Below, piece by piece: positions 1-8,347 of a stretch of 18,131 bases of DNA. The position numbers and the translations under genes were made by a program. The DNA comes from Spirogloea muscicola (Eukaryota > Streptophyta > Zygnematophyceae > Spirogloeales > Spirogloeaceae). The notes under the pieces are model-generated. The model had not been told where the DNA came from. It made no database searches and saw nothing but the letters and a program-made list of their open reading frames with translations. The stretch spans positions 1-18,131 of the forward strand of contig WELB01000287.1 of assembly GCA_009602725.1 (NCBI GenBank), given 5' to 3'. The number at the start of each line of letters is the position of its first letter. Position 1 is the first letter of the stretch.

Positions 1-187
1 CTGGTTGTTCCAGCCCCTATTCTCAATGGGCGAGCACTTTCTTCTAAGAAACCAAAGCACACAAAGAAAGAAAGCAGCTACAAATCACTCAGTAACCCCT
101 GCTAAGCAGCCGCAGGTCAGAGAGGCTATGTTCCTGGAAGAGAGGGCTCGCCCATTGAGGATAGGGGCTGGACAAGCCAGCCCAAAA
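1..187. repeat. Imperfect inverted repeat (about 50-bp arms) at left window edge
   Basis: Bases 1-50 and the reverse complement of 131-180 match at roughly four positions in five. They share the uninterrupted core CTCAATGGGCGAGC and the block CCAGCCCCTAT. The arms are separated by about 80 bp, so the segment could fold into a long hairpin. A third copy in plus orientation lies at 13580-13641, upstream of RAB5. The arrangement fits a small non-autonomous element (MITE-like) or a remnant of one. No target-site duplication can be checked because the left arm runs into the window edge. Confidence 0.6.
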
Positions 188-301
188 AAGAATGAACAAA
201 GGAATGAAGAATGGAAGGACGTCCCCTGGCCAGAGCCAGCCTGATCTCTGTCGCTCCCAGGAGGGATCAGCCGGATCGCGCCGCGGCGCGGGGGCCCCGG
301 T

Positions 302-427
302 CCAATGGGGCCCGCTAGGCTGGGGGCTGCCCCGGGCATGACACGTGGCCGCGCCCGGGTAACGGACACCCTGCTGCTGCCTGCAGGGCGGTGGCCCGCC
401 AGAAGAAGCAAACTGCTGCTGACGTCA
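302..427. promoter_or_regulatory. Promoter-like motif cluster upstream of the BRCT gene
   Basis: A CCAAT pentamer (302-306), a G-box CACGTG (342-347) and the palindrome TGACGTCA (420-427, a bZIP/CRE-type core) fall within 130 bp of very GC-rich DNA. This lies 285-410 bp before the BRCT-gene start codon at 712. Such motifs occur by chance in GC-rich DNA, so this is only a candidate promoter. No open reading frame in 1-700 on either strand resembles a known protein. Confidence 0.3.
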
Positions 428-692
428 GGTCGGGGTAACGACACGGCTCCGTTGCCAGCTCCTGGGACCAGCCCTTCTGCGGAGCAAGCAATCCGTCGAT
501 TTCTAAACAAGGCCCGACTTCTTCGTGACTCACACTGAAGACGTTTGGCAGGGTGGAGTGTCCAAGCAGAATCCGAGGCTTGGTGTATCTGAGATCGAGC
601 GGAAGGCCAGAATAATCTGCCATTCACGCGCTTTTGGCGGCCAGCCCGCCCGGAGCATACAAACTTTCGAACCCCGCCCTAGACACATAGCA

Positions 693-704
693 TTAGGGTT
701 AGGG
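693..704 (+). promoter_or_regulatory. Telomere-like (TTAGGG)2 / telo-box motif 7 bp before the start codon
   Basis: TTAGGGTTAGGG lies immediately upstream of the ATG at 712. Read on the other strand it contains AACCCTAA, the plant telo-box core, which in land plants occurs near the transcription start of replication and translation genes. Here it would lie in the 5' leader of a BRCT-domain gene. Regulatory function is inferred only. Confidence 0.35.
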
Positions 705-711
705 CGCCGCC

Positions 712-3279
712 ATGGCCGCCGGCGGCGGCGGCGGGATGCACCTCAGCGCCTGCCGCTTCTCCTTCCTCGGCTTCGAGCGGCGCGAGGAGCTCATGGAGGT
801 GGGCGAGCCGCGGGCGAGCTTCGGGCGGCCGCCTCGGATCGGCCTTCGCCGCCGGCCTTGCGCTGACGGCGGCGGCGGCGTTGGAGCAGGTGGTGCACAT
901 GGTGCGGCGCGGCGGCGGGACGCGCCATGTGGAGCACAACGCCGCCGTAACGCACGTCGTCGTCGGCAAGATCTTGGAGCGGTGGGCGTCCGAGCCCTCC
1001 GCACCTTGGCCTGCGCTTGGTGCTGCTGCCGGCGCGGTAGCGTGAGCGAGAGGTTCTGAGAAATTTGAGTTATGATTCTGAGGATCGAGTTTGAGGAAGT
1101 CTGAGGAATGAGTCTGAGGAATGAGTCAGAGGCATGAGTCTAAAGACTGAGTCTGAGGAAGCCTGAGTAATGAGTCTGAGTAATGAGTTCGAGTTTGAGG
1201 TATGAGTCTGAGGAATGAGTCTGAGGAACGAGTCTGAGAAGGTCTGAGGGATGAGTTTGAGGAAGTCGTCTGAGGAAGTCTGGGATCGAGTCTGAGGAAT
1301 GAGTCTGAGGCGGCGGCGGCGGGCGTTGTGGCGGCGGCAGGGAGGCCAAGCACGTGAAGGCCATCATGGCCGGCAGCGGCGTGGCGGTCATCTGGTCCTC
1401 CTGGCTGCGCGAGTGCGACGAGAGCTGCGCGAGATTGCCCGTCGAGGCCCGCCACCGCGTCCCGGAAATTGTGGCCGGCGGCCGCTCGCTGTGGAGCGAC
1501 AGCGGCGGCAGCAACGGCAACGACTGTGCGGCGATTGTGCTGGTCAAGGAGGGCTCCCGCTCCGCGTCCGGCAGTGGGAGAGCCGGCAACAGTGGCGCCG
1601 GCGTGGGGTCCCCACCGCGGCCACTGGCGATGGAGAGGGATGTCTCCAACACCGTCTTCGCCAGCCGCACCTTCGCCTTCTCCTGCACGTTCCCTCACGA
1701 GCAGGCAAGCCACTGCCCAAGACCGTTGTCGCCGCTGCAGCCGCTACCGCCGCCTGCGGAGGCTGAGGCCCTGGCTCGGCGGCGGAGGCGGCGCAGAAGG
1801 CGGAGGTGAAGGCGCAGGTCCTGCAAGGCTCGGGCACAATACACAGCGAGCGCTGCGCCAGTGCGGTGCCCGACTTCCTCATCTGCCCTCACGGGCAGCC
1901 GCCGCCGGTGGACGCCGCCGGCCCACTATGCGTCTCCCTCCACTGGGTCCGCTTCTGCGTCAAGGCACGGCTGGCACCCCTACCCTTGGCCCCCGCATTT
2001 GCTGTTAACTTTGTCAGATACATTCATGGGTGAGTCCAAGTGTAATCAAACCTTAGCAGATCGTTAGCCCCGCGCTGCTGGCTGCAGGAAGAATGGCTGC
2101 ACGACGCCGGTGCCCACGTCCTCTACCGGCCAGCGCAGCGGCTGGGCCCACTACCGGGTCTGGGCGGCGCTGCCAAGCTCTGCTTCTCGCAGTACGGCGC
2201 GGCGGAGCTCTCCCGTGCCAAGTTCCTGTGCAAGGACGTGCTGCACGCCAAGTGGACCGAGAAGCTGTCGCGCCAGGTCACGCACCTTGTCGTGCCGACG
2301 CGCTCCGGGGAGAAGTACCTCACCGCGCTCAAGTGGGGACTCAAGATCGCGACGATGGAGTGGCTCTATGCCTGCACTCGCGAGGTTCCGAGTGCTGCCC
2401 CTGCTCTCGATGACCTCTGGCCCCCCAGCATTTTCCATCTTGTCTCCTCTCCACCCCTATCATCAGATCAGTTGTCGTAGTGCATCCAGCGCTTCTCCCT
2501 CACCTCATCCCCTCCCCTCACCCCTTACCCCCGCCCATTGACACGGTCTGCCATTAACAACCAAAACAATTTGTTGTGAATTAGGTTAGGATTAGGGTTA
2601 TTATACTGCTGCTTGCTTCAAGTGGTAAGTATGACAACTGCAAGAGAAGATCTTTAACAAAGACCTTGCATTCTGATTGTGCTGCACACAGAACAAGCTA
2701 CTCCTGCTGGACAGCTTCCAACCCCGCGAGCTGCTTCCCGACGAGCGTGAAGGTCGAATGCTGGCGCTCACGCAGAACCCAACGCAGGCGGCGCGCCTCG
2801 CTGCGGGCCGTGCTGGCGACCTCGGCTCGCAGTGGGAACCCGAGTCCACACTGGACCCCGCGGCTGGTCCGCCACCGGCCACTCTTGCCAACGAGCTCGA
2901 TGCACAGTTCTCTGGCGCCGGTCTTCAGCAGCATGCCATTGAGTACCAGCATTGAGGGCTAAGAGTGGGTCTGGGTCAGTGGAGGTCAAGCTTGGGGTTC
3001 GTCTATGATTAGGGTCATAAGATTTTCGATGTAAGAGGTCATGGCATTGCGGTGGAGCTCATGCATCACCTCATTGCTTGGTGAAGCCCTGAGGTTAACC
3101 CGTGTGGCTGGGGCAGGACCAGGTGTCACGGCGCTAGACCGAAGGCGCCCGGCTGGAGCTCCTGGCGGCAGCACCGCCAGGAGCAACAGCGGCAGCCGCC
3201 GGGCCGCCGACATGGGTGCTGGGGATGCGTGGGAGGCAGCGGCGCAACCGTGGTCACAGGTCGGGAGCAGCCGCAGCAC

Positions 3280-3313
<34 letters not shown>

Positions 3314-5282
3314 AGCGGCGNCGGCGGCGGCGGCAGCCAGGGCAGCGGACGCCAGCCGGCAGCGCAGTCAGCGGCGTCAAGCCTGGTGCCGCCGCGGCAG
3401 CAGCCCTCTGGGGAACAGTTGCAGCAGAGGCACCAGCGGCGGCAGCGCCGCCAGGTGCTGCTGGAGTCCAGTGACACGCCGGCAAGCCCGTCTCCACCGA
3501 CGGCGCAGGCAGCAGCGGCAGGCGCAGCTTTGGAGAGGGAGGCTGCCGCCATCCTCCCGCTGGCTGACGCCAGCAACAAGGTGGCAGGCGCAGCCAGGCG
3601 GGGCGCGAGCCCGCGGCTGCAGCCTCCGGCCAAGGCAGCGATTAGGGCCGCAGAGCTCGCTGCCACGCCGAGACGGGATCGGCGTTCGGGCGAGGCCGAT
3701 GACGCAGTGACAACTGCAGGGTTCAGCGCCGTGCAGAGCTGCGGATACGCTGGTGGCGGCAACGACGACTCTCCCCCGGATGTCGCCGCTGCGATTGAGG
3801 GTCTCCTGGCTCAGACGACCAAGTCAAAGAAGGTGTCCTAATCTTTGAGCCCTGTCCTGTACGCTCTGGTACTCGAACCTTAACTTATCATCTGATAATC
3901 GTCGAGTCTTGATTGAGGCACTTCAATGACCTTATGATCTGATGCAACAGCTTGTCTTACGAGTGCTCTTCTGTTGTTCCGGGCCTCACTGCCTCACGCA
4001 CGCTGCAACTAGGGGCTTTCTCAGTAGAGGCCTCTGTTTCGTCGATGAAGCCGCGCTGCCTCAAGTTGCACTTAGTCCATCTTTCAAGACAGTTCACATT
4101 CTGCAAATCTCTGCTTCAACTGGCCTAATTTTAGACACGGCCGTTGCCCTGCAGGCCACAACGGTGAACCAATTTCCTGCGGGGGGGGCGGTGAGTGCAA
4201 CCGCACACCCCCTGCCCACTTTTCAGCTGCAGCAGCGAGTGCGGCGAGGACCTCCAAGATACTATGGGTTCTCTTGTTGCAGCACCTATGTGCACGCAGG
4301 GAGTCACTTGTAGGGTTGGCAAGACTCAGCACAGTTGCCGACATGTGGTTGTACTGCAGACACTGTCGCCGGAGCTCAATGAGGAGGACAGGCGGCGGAG
4401 CGCCGAGGAGCCTCGCACACGGTCTGATCACAAGCGCGCTAAGTGGCAGGGGCGGTGTGCATCACTTCCTGACTCACTTGAGCTCATCCAGCAGCATTTG
4501 TCTCGCCTTCCATGTGCACGCTCTCTGCCGGCTGCTGGGCTTGCTGGGTATTATGCGTGATAAAGCTGATGCGTTACCAACTCTGGCACTGGATCTGCAG
4601 ATCTGGGACGAGCAGGCGAGCCTCACTTGGCAAGGCTGCCGAGGAGGACGAAGGGAGGATCCTAGAATCCCAGATGGATTCGCAGGTAAAGTCACACTCA
4701 TGTGCAAAGCTAATGCGCCACTGCTTCTGGGTCCGATGATGGCTTGTTGATGCGTCATGGTTAGCGACTTCCTCTAAGGTACAAAGATGGCAGCACCAGC
4801 TCACGTGTCTGCAAGGAGGGAGGCTGCGGATAGCTCTTGATGCCTCCTCCACCATCTGCTTGTGCAGATAGTGAGGTATGATGAGGATAACACCGGGAAG
4901 CAGCAGATAATCGAGCGAGCGAGGACAAGGAGTGTCTCCCAGTCCAGCTTGGCATTGGGACTTCCCAGCGGCCAAAGTGAGTCCCGTACTGTTTTCTTTG
5001 CATTTTGGCATCTGTCCATAAAAGACAATGTCCGGACCTCTTGCACAACAGCCAGCATGCGCGGTCACAAGACTGTGATAGCTGCATCAGACTGCTTCTT
5101 CTGGTGGGGTCAATATTGGGTGGCAAATTACATCAGACGTCAATGTCAAGGACTTTGCAGTCCCACCATCGGCCGGCATGCATGTCATCAGGCGACTGAA
5201 GCAGTGTGTGCCTCTGCCGTTGCAGCCCGGGAACAAGGCAGTGGCAGCTATCACGCACTCCACCGCCTATTCTCCTCAGTAG
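712..5282 (+). CDS. MEI1: MEI1/TopBP1-like multi-BRCT protein (split gene, 3' end uncertain)
   Basis: This looks like the green-lineage homologue of TopBP1 (plant MEI1), a nuclear scaffold for DNA damage signalling, replication and meiotic repair. Supported exons: 712-798, 890-981, 1341-1704, 1797-1958, 2088-2384, 2692 to about 2942, about 3172-3832, 4360-4454, 4601-4685, 4868-4976. BRCT 1 spans exons 1-3 (FSFLGF, RRGGGTRHVEHNAAVTHVVVG, then WSSWLREC). BRCT 2 spans exons 3-4 (FAFSCTFPHEQ to SLHWVRFC). BRCT 3 is exon 5 (KLCFSQYG, QVTHLVV, MEWLYAC). Exon 6 begins with LLLLDSFQPREL and holds QNPTQA, as after the last BRCT in plant homologues. A Gly/Ala/Gln-rich linker follows, then DVAAAIEGLLAQTTK, ILESQMDSQ and YDEDNTGKQQIIERARTRS, a conserved C-terminal block. 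The start has a good context (GCCGCCATGG). The exon 6/7 junction and the last exon are uncertain: GTGAGT follows 4976, and 5161-5282 would close in frame with a TAG. The whole model gives about 774 aa. Family call is good, exact model moderate. Confidence 0.75.
1074..1310 (+). repeat. Minisatellite, degenerate 12-bp unit TGAGTCTGAGGA, in intron 2 of the BRCT gene
   Basis: About 240 bp consist almost entirely of variants of GAGTCTGAGGAA (GAGTTTGAGG, GAGTCTGAGTAAT, GTCTGAGGAAG and similar), purine-rich on this strand. The array lies wholly within the intron 982-1340 and ends directly before a GGC run and the splice acceptor at 1338-1340. Apparent reading frames through it, on either strand, are repeat artefacts. 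Confidence 0.9.
1705..1796 (+). other. Probable GC-AG intron of the BRCT gene
   Basis: The coding frame ending FSCTFPHEQ must join KAEVKAQVLQGSG to make a continuous BRCT domain. The only well-placed donor is CAG followed by GCAAGC, the extended consensus typical of GC-AG introns. The acceptor is GCGCAG at 1791-1796. Both sides are phase 0. All other introns assigned in this window begin with GT. Confidence 0.6.
2581..2600 (+). repeat. Telomere-like degenerate repeat in intron 5 of the BRCT gene
   Basis: Four successive TTAGG-type units (TTAGG, TTAGG, ATTAGGG, TTA) lie in the intron 2385-2691. They resemble short interstitial telomeric sequence, and are too few to be more than suggestive. 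Confidence 0.4.
3282..3340 (+). repeat. GGC microsatellite encoding a glycine tract, with an undetermined base at 3321
   Basis: A run of GGC triplets interrupted by AGC lies in the exon 7 linker of the BRCT gene and encodes about 20 glycines with a few serines. The N at 3321 is inside the run. Repeat length here is probably polymorphic or mis-assembled. The frame is open on both sides, which supports a triplet-preserving sequence. Confidence 0.8.
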
Positions 5283-5597
5283 ATGGAAACAGATAATGCT
5301 TGGCATATGGCAAGTCAGCCAGTCTACTGTGCTTTTTCAGGCTGTTTGATGCGTCTGGGTCAATGACAAATGTCAACCATTTCTGTGCTTGAGCTAGCTG
5401 GGCATCGCAGCTGGTGACACTGCTCGCTGTAACTCACGCCGAAGCTGGATGCCCCACTCTGACCATCCCCACTCTGACCACACATTTAAGTGGTCTGAAC
5501 ACATCAAGAATATTGCCGGACAAGCACTTTGCAACCCTCAGAGTGTACATCCACATCCTCAGGTAAGTGGCACAAGTGTAAGGAACTTGATGAAGAA

Positions 5598-5641
5598 GGT
5601 TAGGGTATCAAATTTAGGGGTCAACGATTTAGGGTTTAGGG
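5598..5641 (+). repeat. Cluster of TTTAGGG telomere-like heptamers
   Basis: GGTTAGGG (5598-5605), TTTAGGG (5613-5619) and two adjacent TTTAGGG units (5628-5641) occur within 44 bp. TTTAGGG is the telomere repeat of most land plants and many green algae. The cluster directly precedes the tandem repeat at 5642 and may be an interstitial telomeric scar or chance enrichment. Confidence 0.5.
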
Positions 5642-5692
5642 AGGGGCTTGCAGGGCCTGTAGGGGCTTGCAAGGGCCTGTAGAGGCTTGCAA
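5642..5692 (+). repeat. Short tandem repeat, 19-20 bp unit, 2.6 copies
   Basis: AGGGGCTTGCAGGGCCTGT (5642-5660) is followed by AGGGGCTTGCAAGGGCCTGT (5661-5680) and a partial copy AGAGGCTTGCAA (5681-5692). It begins 7 bp beyond the EXO70 stop codon, so on the minus strand it would lie in the EXO70 3' UTR. Confidence 0.85.
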
Positions 5693-5698
5693 TGGAGC

Positions 5699-8311
5699 TC
5701 AGCGCTTCTGCTCAATGCGCATCTTGCCCTCAAAGAGCTCAGAAAGCAGGCGCTCCAGGTCCTCGGGGGTGTATTTGATGTACTTGCCTGGGTTCTTGCC
5801 ACTCTCCAAGTACGAGCTGCACATAAGATGACGACCTTAAGACAGGGCTTCATGTGGAAGAATCTGTCAATTTGTGTTAGTGTTTGAAGTTGGCACTTAG
5901 AACGTCACTTGTGGTTCGTAGCTTCCTTATTCAGGGTCTGCTTGGAGTTCCAGGCAATGGTCATTGCTGGCGCACAGCACAGCAAGCAGTGTTCTGCGCT
6001 GTGGCGCTGAGCTAGCCCTGGCGGTGTGCCCCACCTGTAGCGCTTGAGAAAGGAGCGGTAGGCCGGCAGGAGGACTTCAGCTACAGCCAGCCGCACTGCC
6101 TCCCGCAGCTCAGTGTCAGGGATGGTCCACTGGCACTGCGCACGGTGGAGCTCCTCAAAGGCCAGGTTGAAGTTCTTGAATCTGGAGCAGCGGCCATGTG
6201 CAAATGCAGATGCCACCAAGATGGGGTCAAACTTTCCAGCGTGTCCTAGAGTATGTTAAGGGCTTATTGATGTCTGCGAGCTAAGCCAGCTGCGCCAAGA
6301 AAGCATAATTTCTCAAACACATTAACTTCTTATACACTGTGCAGCATCGAGGCCGGGAATAATAGCAAGGTGCGATCAAGTGGTGGACAGAGTCAAGAGG
6401 AAGACTGACCGCTCCTTGAGGACTGTGCGATTCACACCGCTGTCTCCGCCACTGCTGCTCATTCCTCCTGATCCCCCAGAAGACAGCCCTTGGCCGCTCA
6501 GGTAGCCCAGCACCTGCGTGAGGAGCGAGACAACACTGAGACTTGGTGACTATGAGGCAGCCCTCCTGCGACCATTTAAGCTGATGCAACTGCCAGCTCC
6601 TGATACTGCAAGACAGAAAGACCTTCAAGAAGAGGAAACTGACACTCTTGAGCTTTTGCAACTGTAGATCACATAAAGCTTCATAGCCAGTAACAGGAGT
6701 CAGTCATGCTCACAAGCTTGCAGCCCAAGGCCACTACTTCTAGCGTCCCAAATTGACATGGCAGGGGCTGACACGGAGGCGCACCCTGCCCCATGCGGCT
6801 CGCTGATACTGGTTGGCATGCTGCTGCACGACCCGGCGGTGCCGCTGCACCCAGTCATCACCCAGAAGGTCTTTGGCCTCGGACCTGTGGAGGCAGGGGC
6901 AGGGCCCAAGATCTGCTTACGGGCTGAGTTCTTGCAGCTGTTGCTTGGGATGACAAGACCTTCCGTCACGAACCCAGGCCTCTGCTTGACTGAGATGAGT
7001 GTGCACCTCCGTACAGAGCGGACGATGTAGTGGACGTTGTTCATGAGGAAGAGCTGCGTGAGCGCTGGGTCGCGGTACAGCTTTGCCTTGGCATCGAGGT
7101 TGTTCTGCAGGACCTGCATGATGCGAGCAGTGGCCACGGCCAGGCGCGAGCCCTGGTCGCCGTCCTCGCCAGCGTCCTCGCCGAACAGCAGCTTCAGCGT
7201 GTTCTGGTAGCTGCAAATGGCAGGACGCTGCAGTAAGCAGGTGTCCAACTTGAGCTCCCCTGACACAGGCTTCAGAAGCGGAAGTCATGGCCTCTCTATA
7301 GGAAAGTCAAGATTCATTTCTCAGCAAAGAAGACTTACTCGAACAGAAACTTGACATAATTGATGACATAGCTTGTAAGAGGGTGCACAGTGCCGTCCGC
7401 GACCGGCGTCTTTGTCGCATCCTTCTCTACTGCCTCCTCGAACTCGCCAAAAGTCTCACGCGCTGTCACCGAAAGCCGCCGCAGCAGGCCCTTGGCAGCG
7501 TCTCTCATTGGGAGGCAGGCATCGCCAGAGAACACACTGTCCACCTGAGCAAGCAGTGGGTCAAGTTGCATTAGATCTTCAGATTCCGTGGGATGCTAAA
7601 CATGTATGTGATGATTAAGGATCAGAAGACTGAACATCGCACCTCGCCAAGGACGTCGCGCATGGTTTCGTACATGTCCAGCAGCACAAACAGCTTCTCA
7701 GGTGACCGCTTGGACCTCACAATGGCCTCCCCAAATGACAGCAGCATCGTCATCCCAGGCTCCGCGAGCTCGGCGAAGCAGCGCTCGCGGTGGGGATCGA
7801 GCCCAATGTACACTGCGTCGCACAGCTGCCGCTCGCTCGCAAACAGCAGCTTGATCTGGCAAGCATAACGGGAAACCGCAGTGAGTAACGGCAACAGGGT
7901 GTCCTCCACGCCGCTGGCGTTCTCTTGCAAGGACCACACAAGGAAGGCGGCAGTATCCAGCGCCATCGAAAAGATCGCGCAAGGAATGAAGGACAGTCGG
8001 CTGCCCCACCGTGACATGCATGAATTGGATCCAGCACCCGATCTTGCCCTCCAGCATCTCCCACTGCATCTTGAGAATGTCCTCGCGGCTGAGCTTCTCG
8101 ACGCCCAGCTTGCGCAGGCTGACCTCCACCATGCCGCCTCGCACTTCCCTGGCAGGCAAGCCATGGCACGGGACACGCAGAACACGCACGAGTGAGTGAG
8201 TCCATCCATTGGCTGTGCAGGCCGAGCTCACACTCAGCCGGGCGAGTAGGAGCAAGTGGCCACGCACTTGTAGGTCTTGGTGCACGGCACTGCGGCGCCG
8301 GCGGAGACCAT
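5699..8311 (-). CDS. EXO70: EXO70 exocyst complex subunit, C-terminal domain (N-terminal part not found)
   Basis: EXO70 tethers secretory vesicles to the plasma membrane as a membrane-binding exocyst subunit. Exons in transcript order: 8268-8311, 8010-8148, 7643-7855, 7339-7544, 7007-7210, 6785-6884, 6410-6513, 6035-6181, 5699-5816. All borders are GT-AG and close in frame to 424 aa. Family landmarks in order are RMVSAG, EVRGGMVEVSLRKLGVEKLS, LLFASERQLCD, LFVLLDMYETM, HPLTSYVINYVKFLFDYQN, HYIVRSVRRSEAKDLLGDDW, KERFKNFNLAFEELHRAQ, VAEVLLPAYRSFLKRY and KYIKYTPEDLERLLSELFEG. The C-terminal membrane-binding end is present. Plant EXO70 proteins are usually about 600-700 aa. The N-terminal coiled and rod region is missing: homology stops at the ATG at 8311, four bases before the N at 8315, and L17 starts at 8348 on the other strand. 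The gene may be truncated, or sequence may be missing at the N. The family call is very secure; the start is not. Confidence 0.92.
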
Positions 8312-8347
8312 GCGNGGGCGCCGTCGCCGCGGCGGCCGGCCGCCGTC
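8312..8347. promoter_or_regulatory. 36-bp divergent spacer between EXO70 and L17, with an undetermined base
   Basis: The first homologous EXO70 codon (ATG on minus, 8311-8309) and the L17 start (ATG on plus, 8348) face each other across a spacer of almost pure G and C. Position 8315 is N. If the junction is real, this would be a minimal bidirectional start region with overlapping 5' leaders. If the N stands for a collapsed gap, the true spacing is unknown. Confidence 0.4.

Larger units (their letters stand above)
5283..5698. other. Convergent intergenic space between the BRCT gene and EXO70
   Basis: This region lies between two gene 3' ends. It holds a TGTAA at 5428-5432 that could be the BRCT-gene polyadenylation signal, a duplicated CCCACTCTGACCA-type segment near 5452-5480, and a perfect donor-like CAGGTAAGT at 5560-5568. 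Telomere-like motifs and a tandem repeat follow, listed separately. The donor could mean that a further BRCT-gene or UTR exon ends there, but I recognise no protein in any frame. Confidence 0.4.

Noticed and set aside
85-627. Long open frames on both strands upstream of the BRCT gene (180 and 102 codons on minus)
   Set aside because: They run through the GC-rich promoter region and the inverted repeat, contain no recognisable domain, and look like stop-poor GC-rich sequence.
1126-1713. 195- and 182-codon minus-strand frames with Ser/Asp/Thr-rich repeats
   Set aside because: Their repetitive peptide is the minisatellite read in reverse, and the rest is antisense to BRCT exon 3.
2986-3762. 258-codon minus-strand frame with a proline-rich tract
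   Set aside because: Antisense to BRCT exon 7; the proline tract is the reverse of the GGC repeat. The plus frame leads to DVAAAIEGLLAQTTK and then splices in phase to conserved exons.
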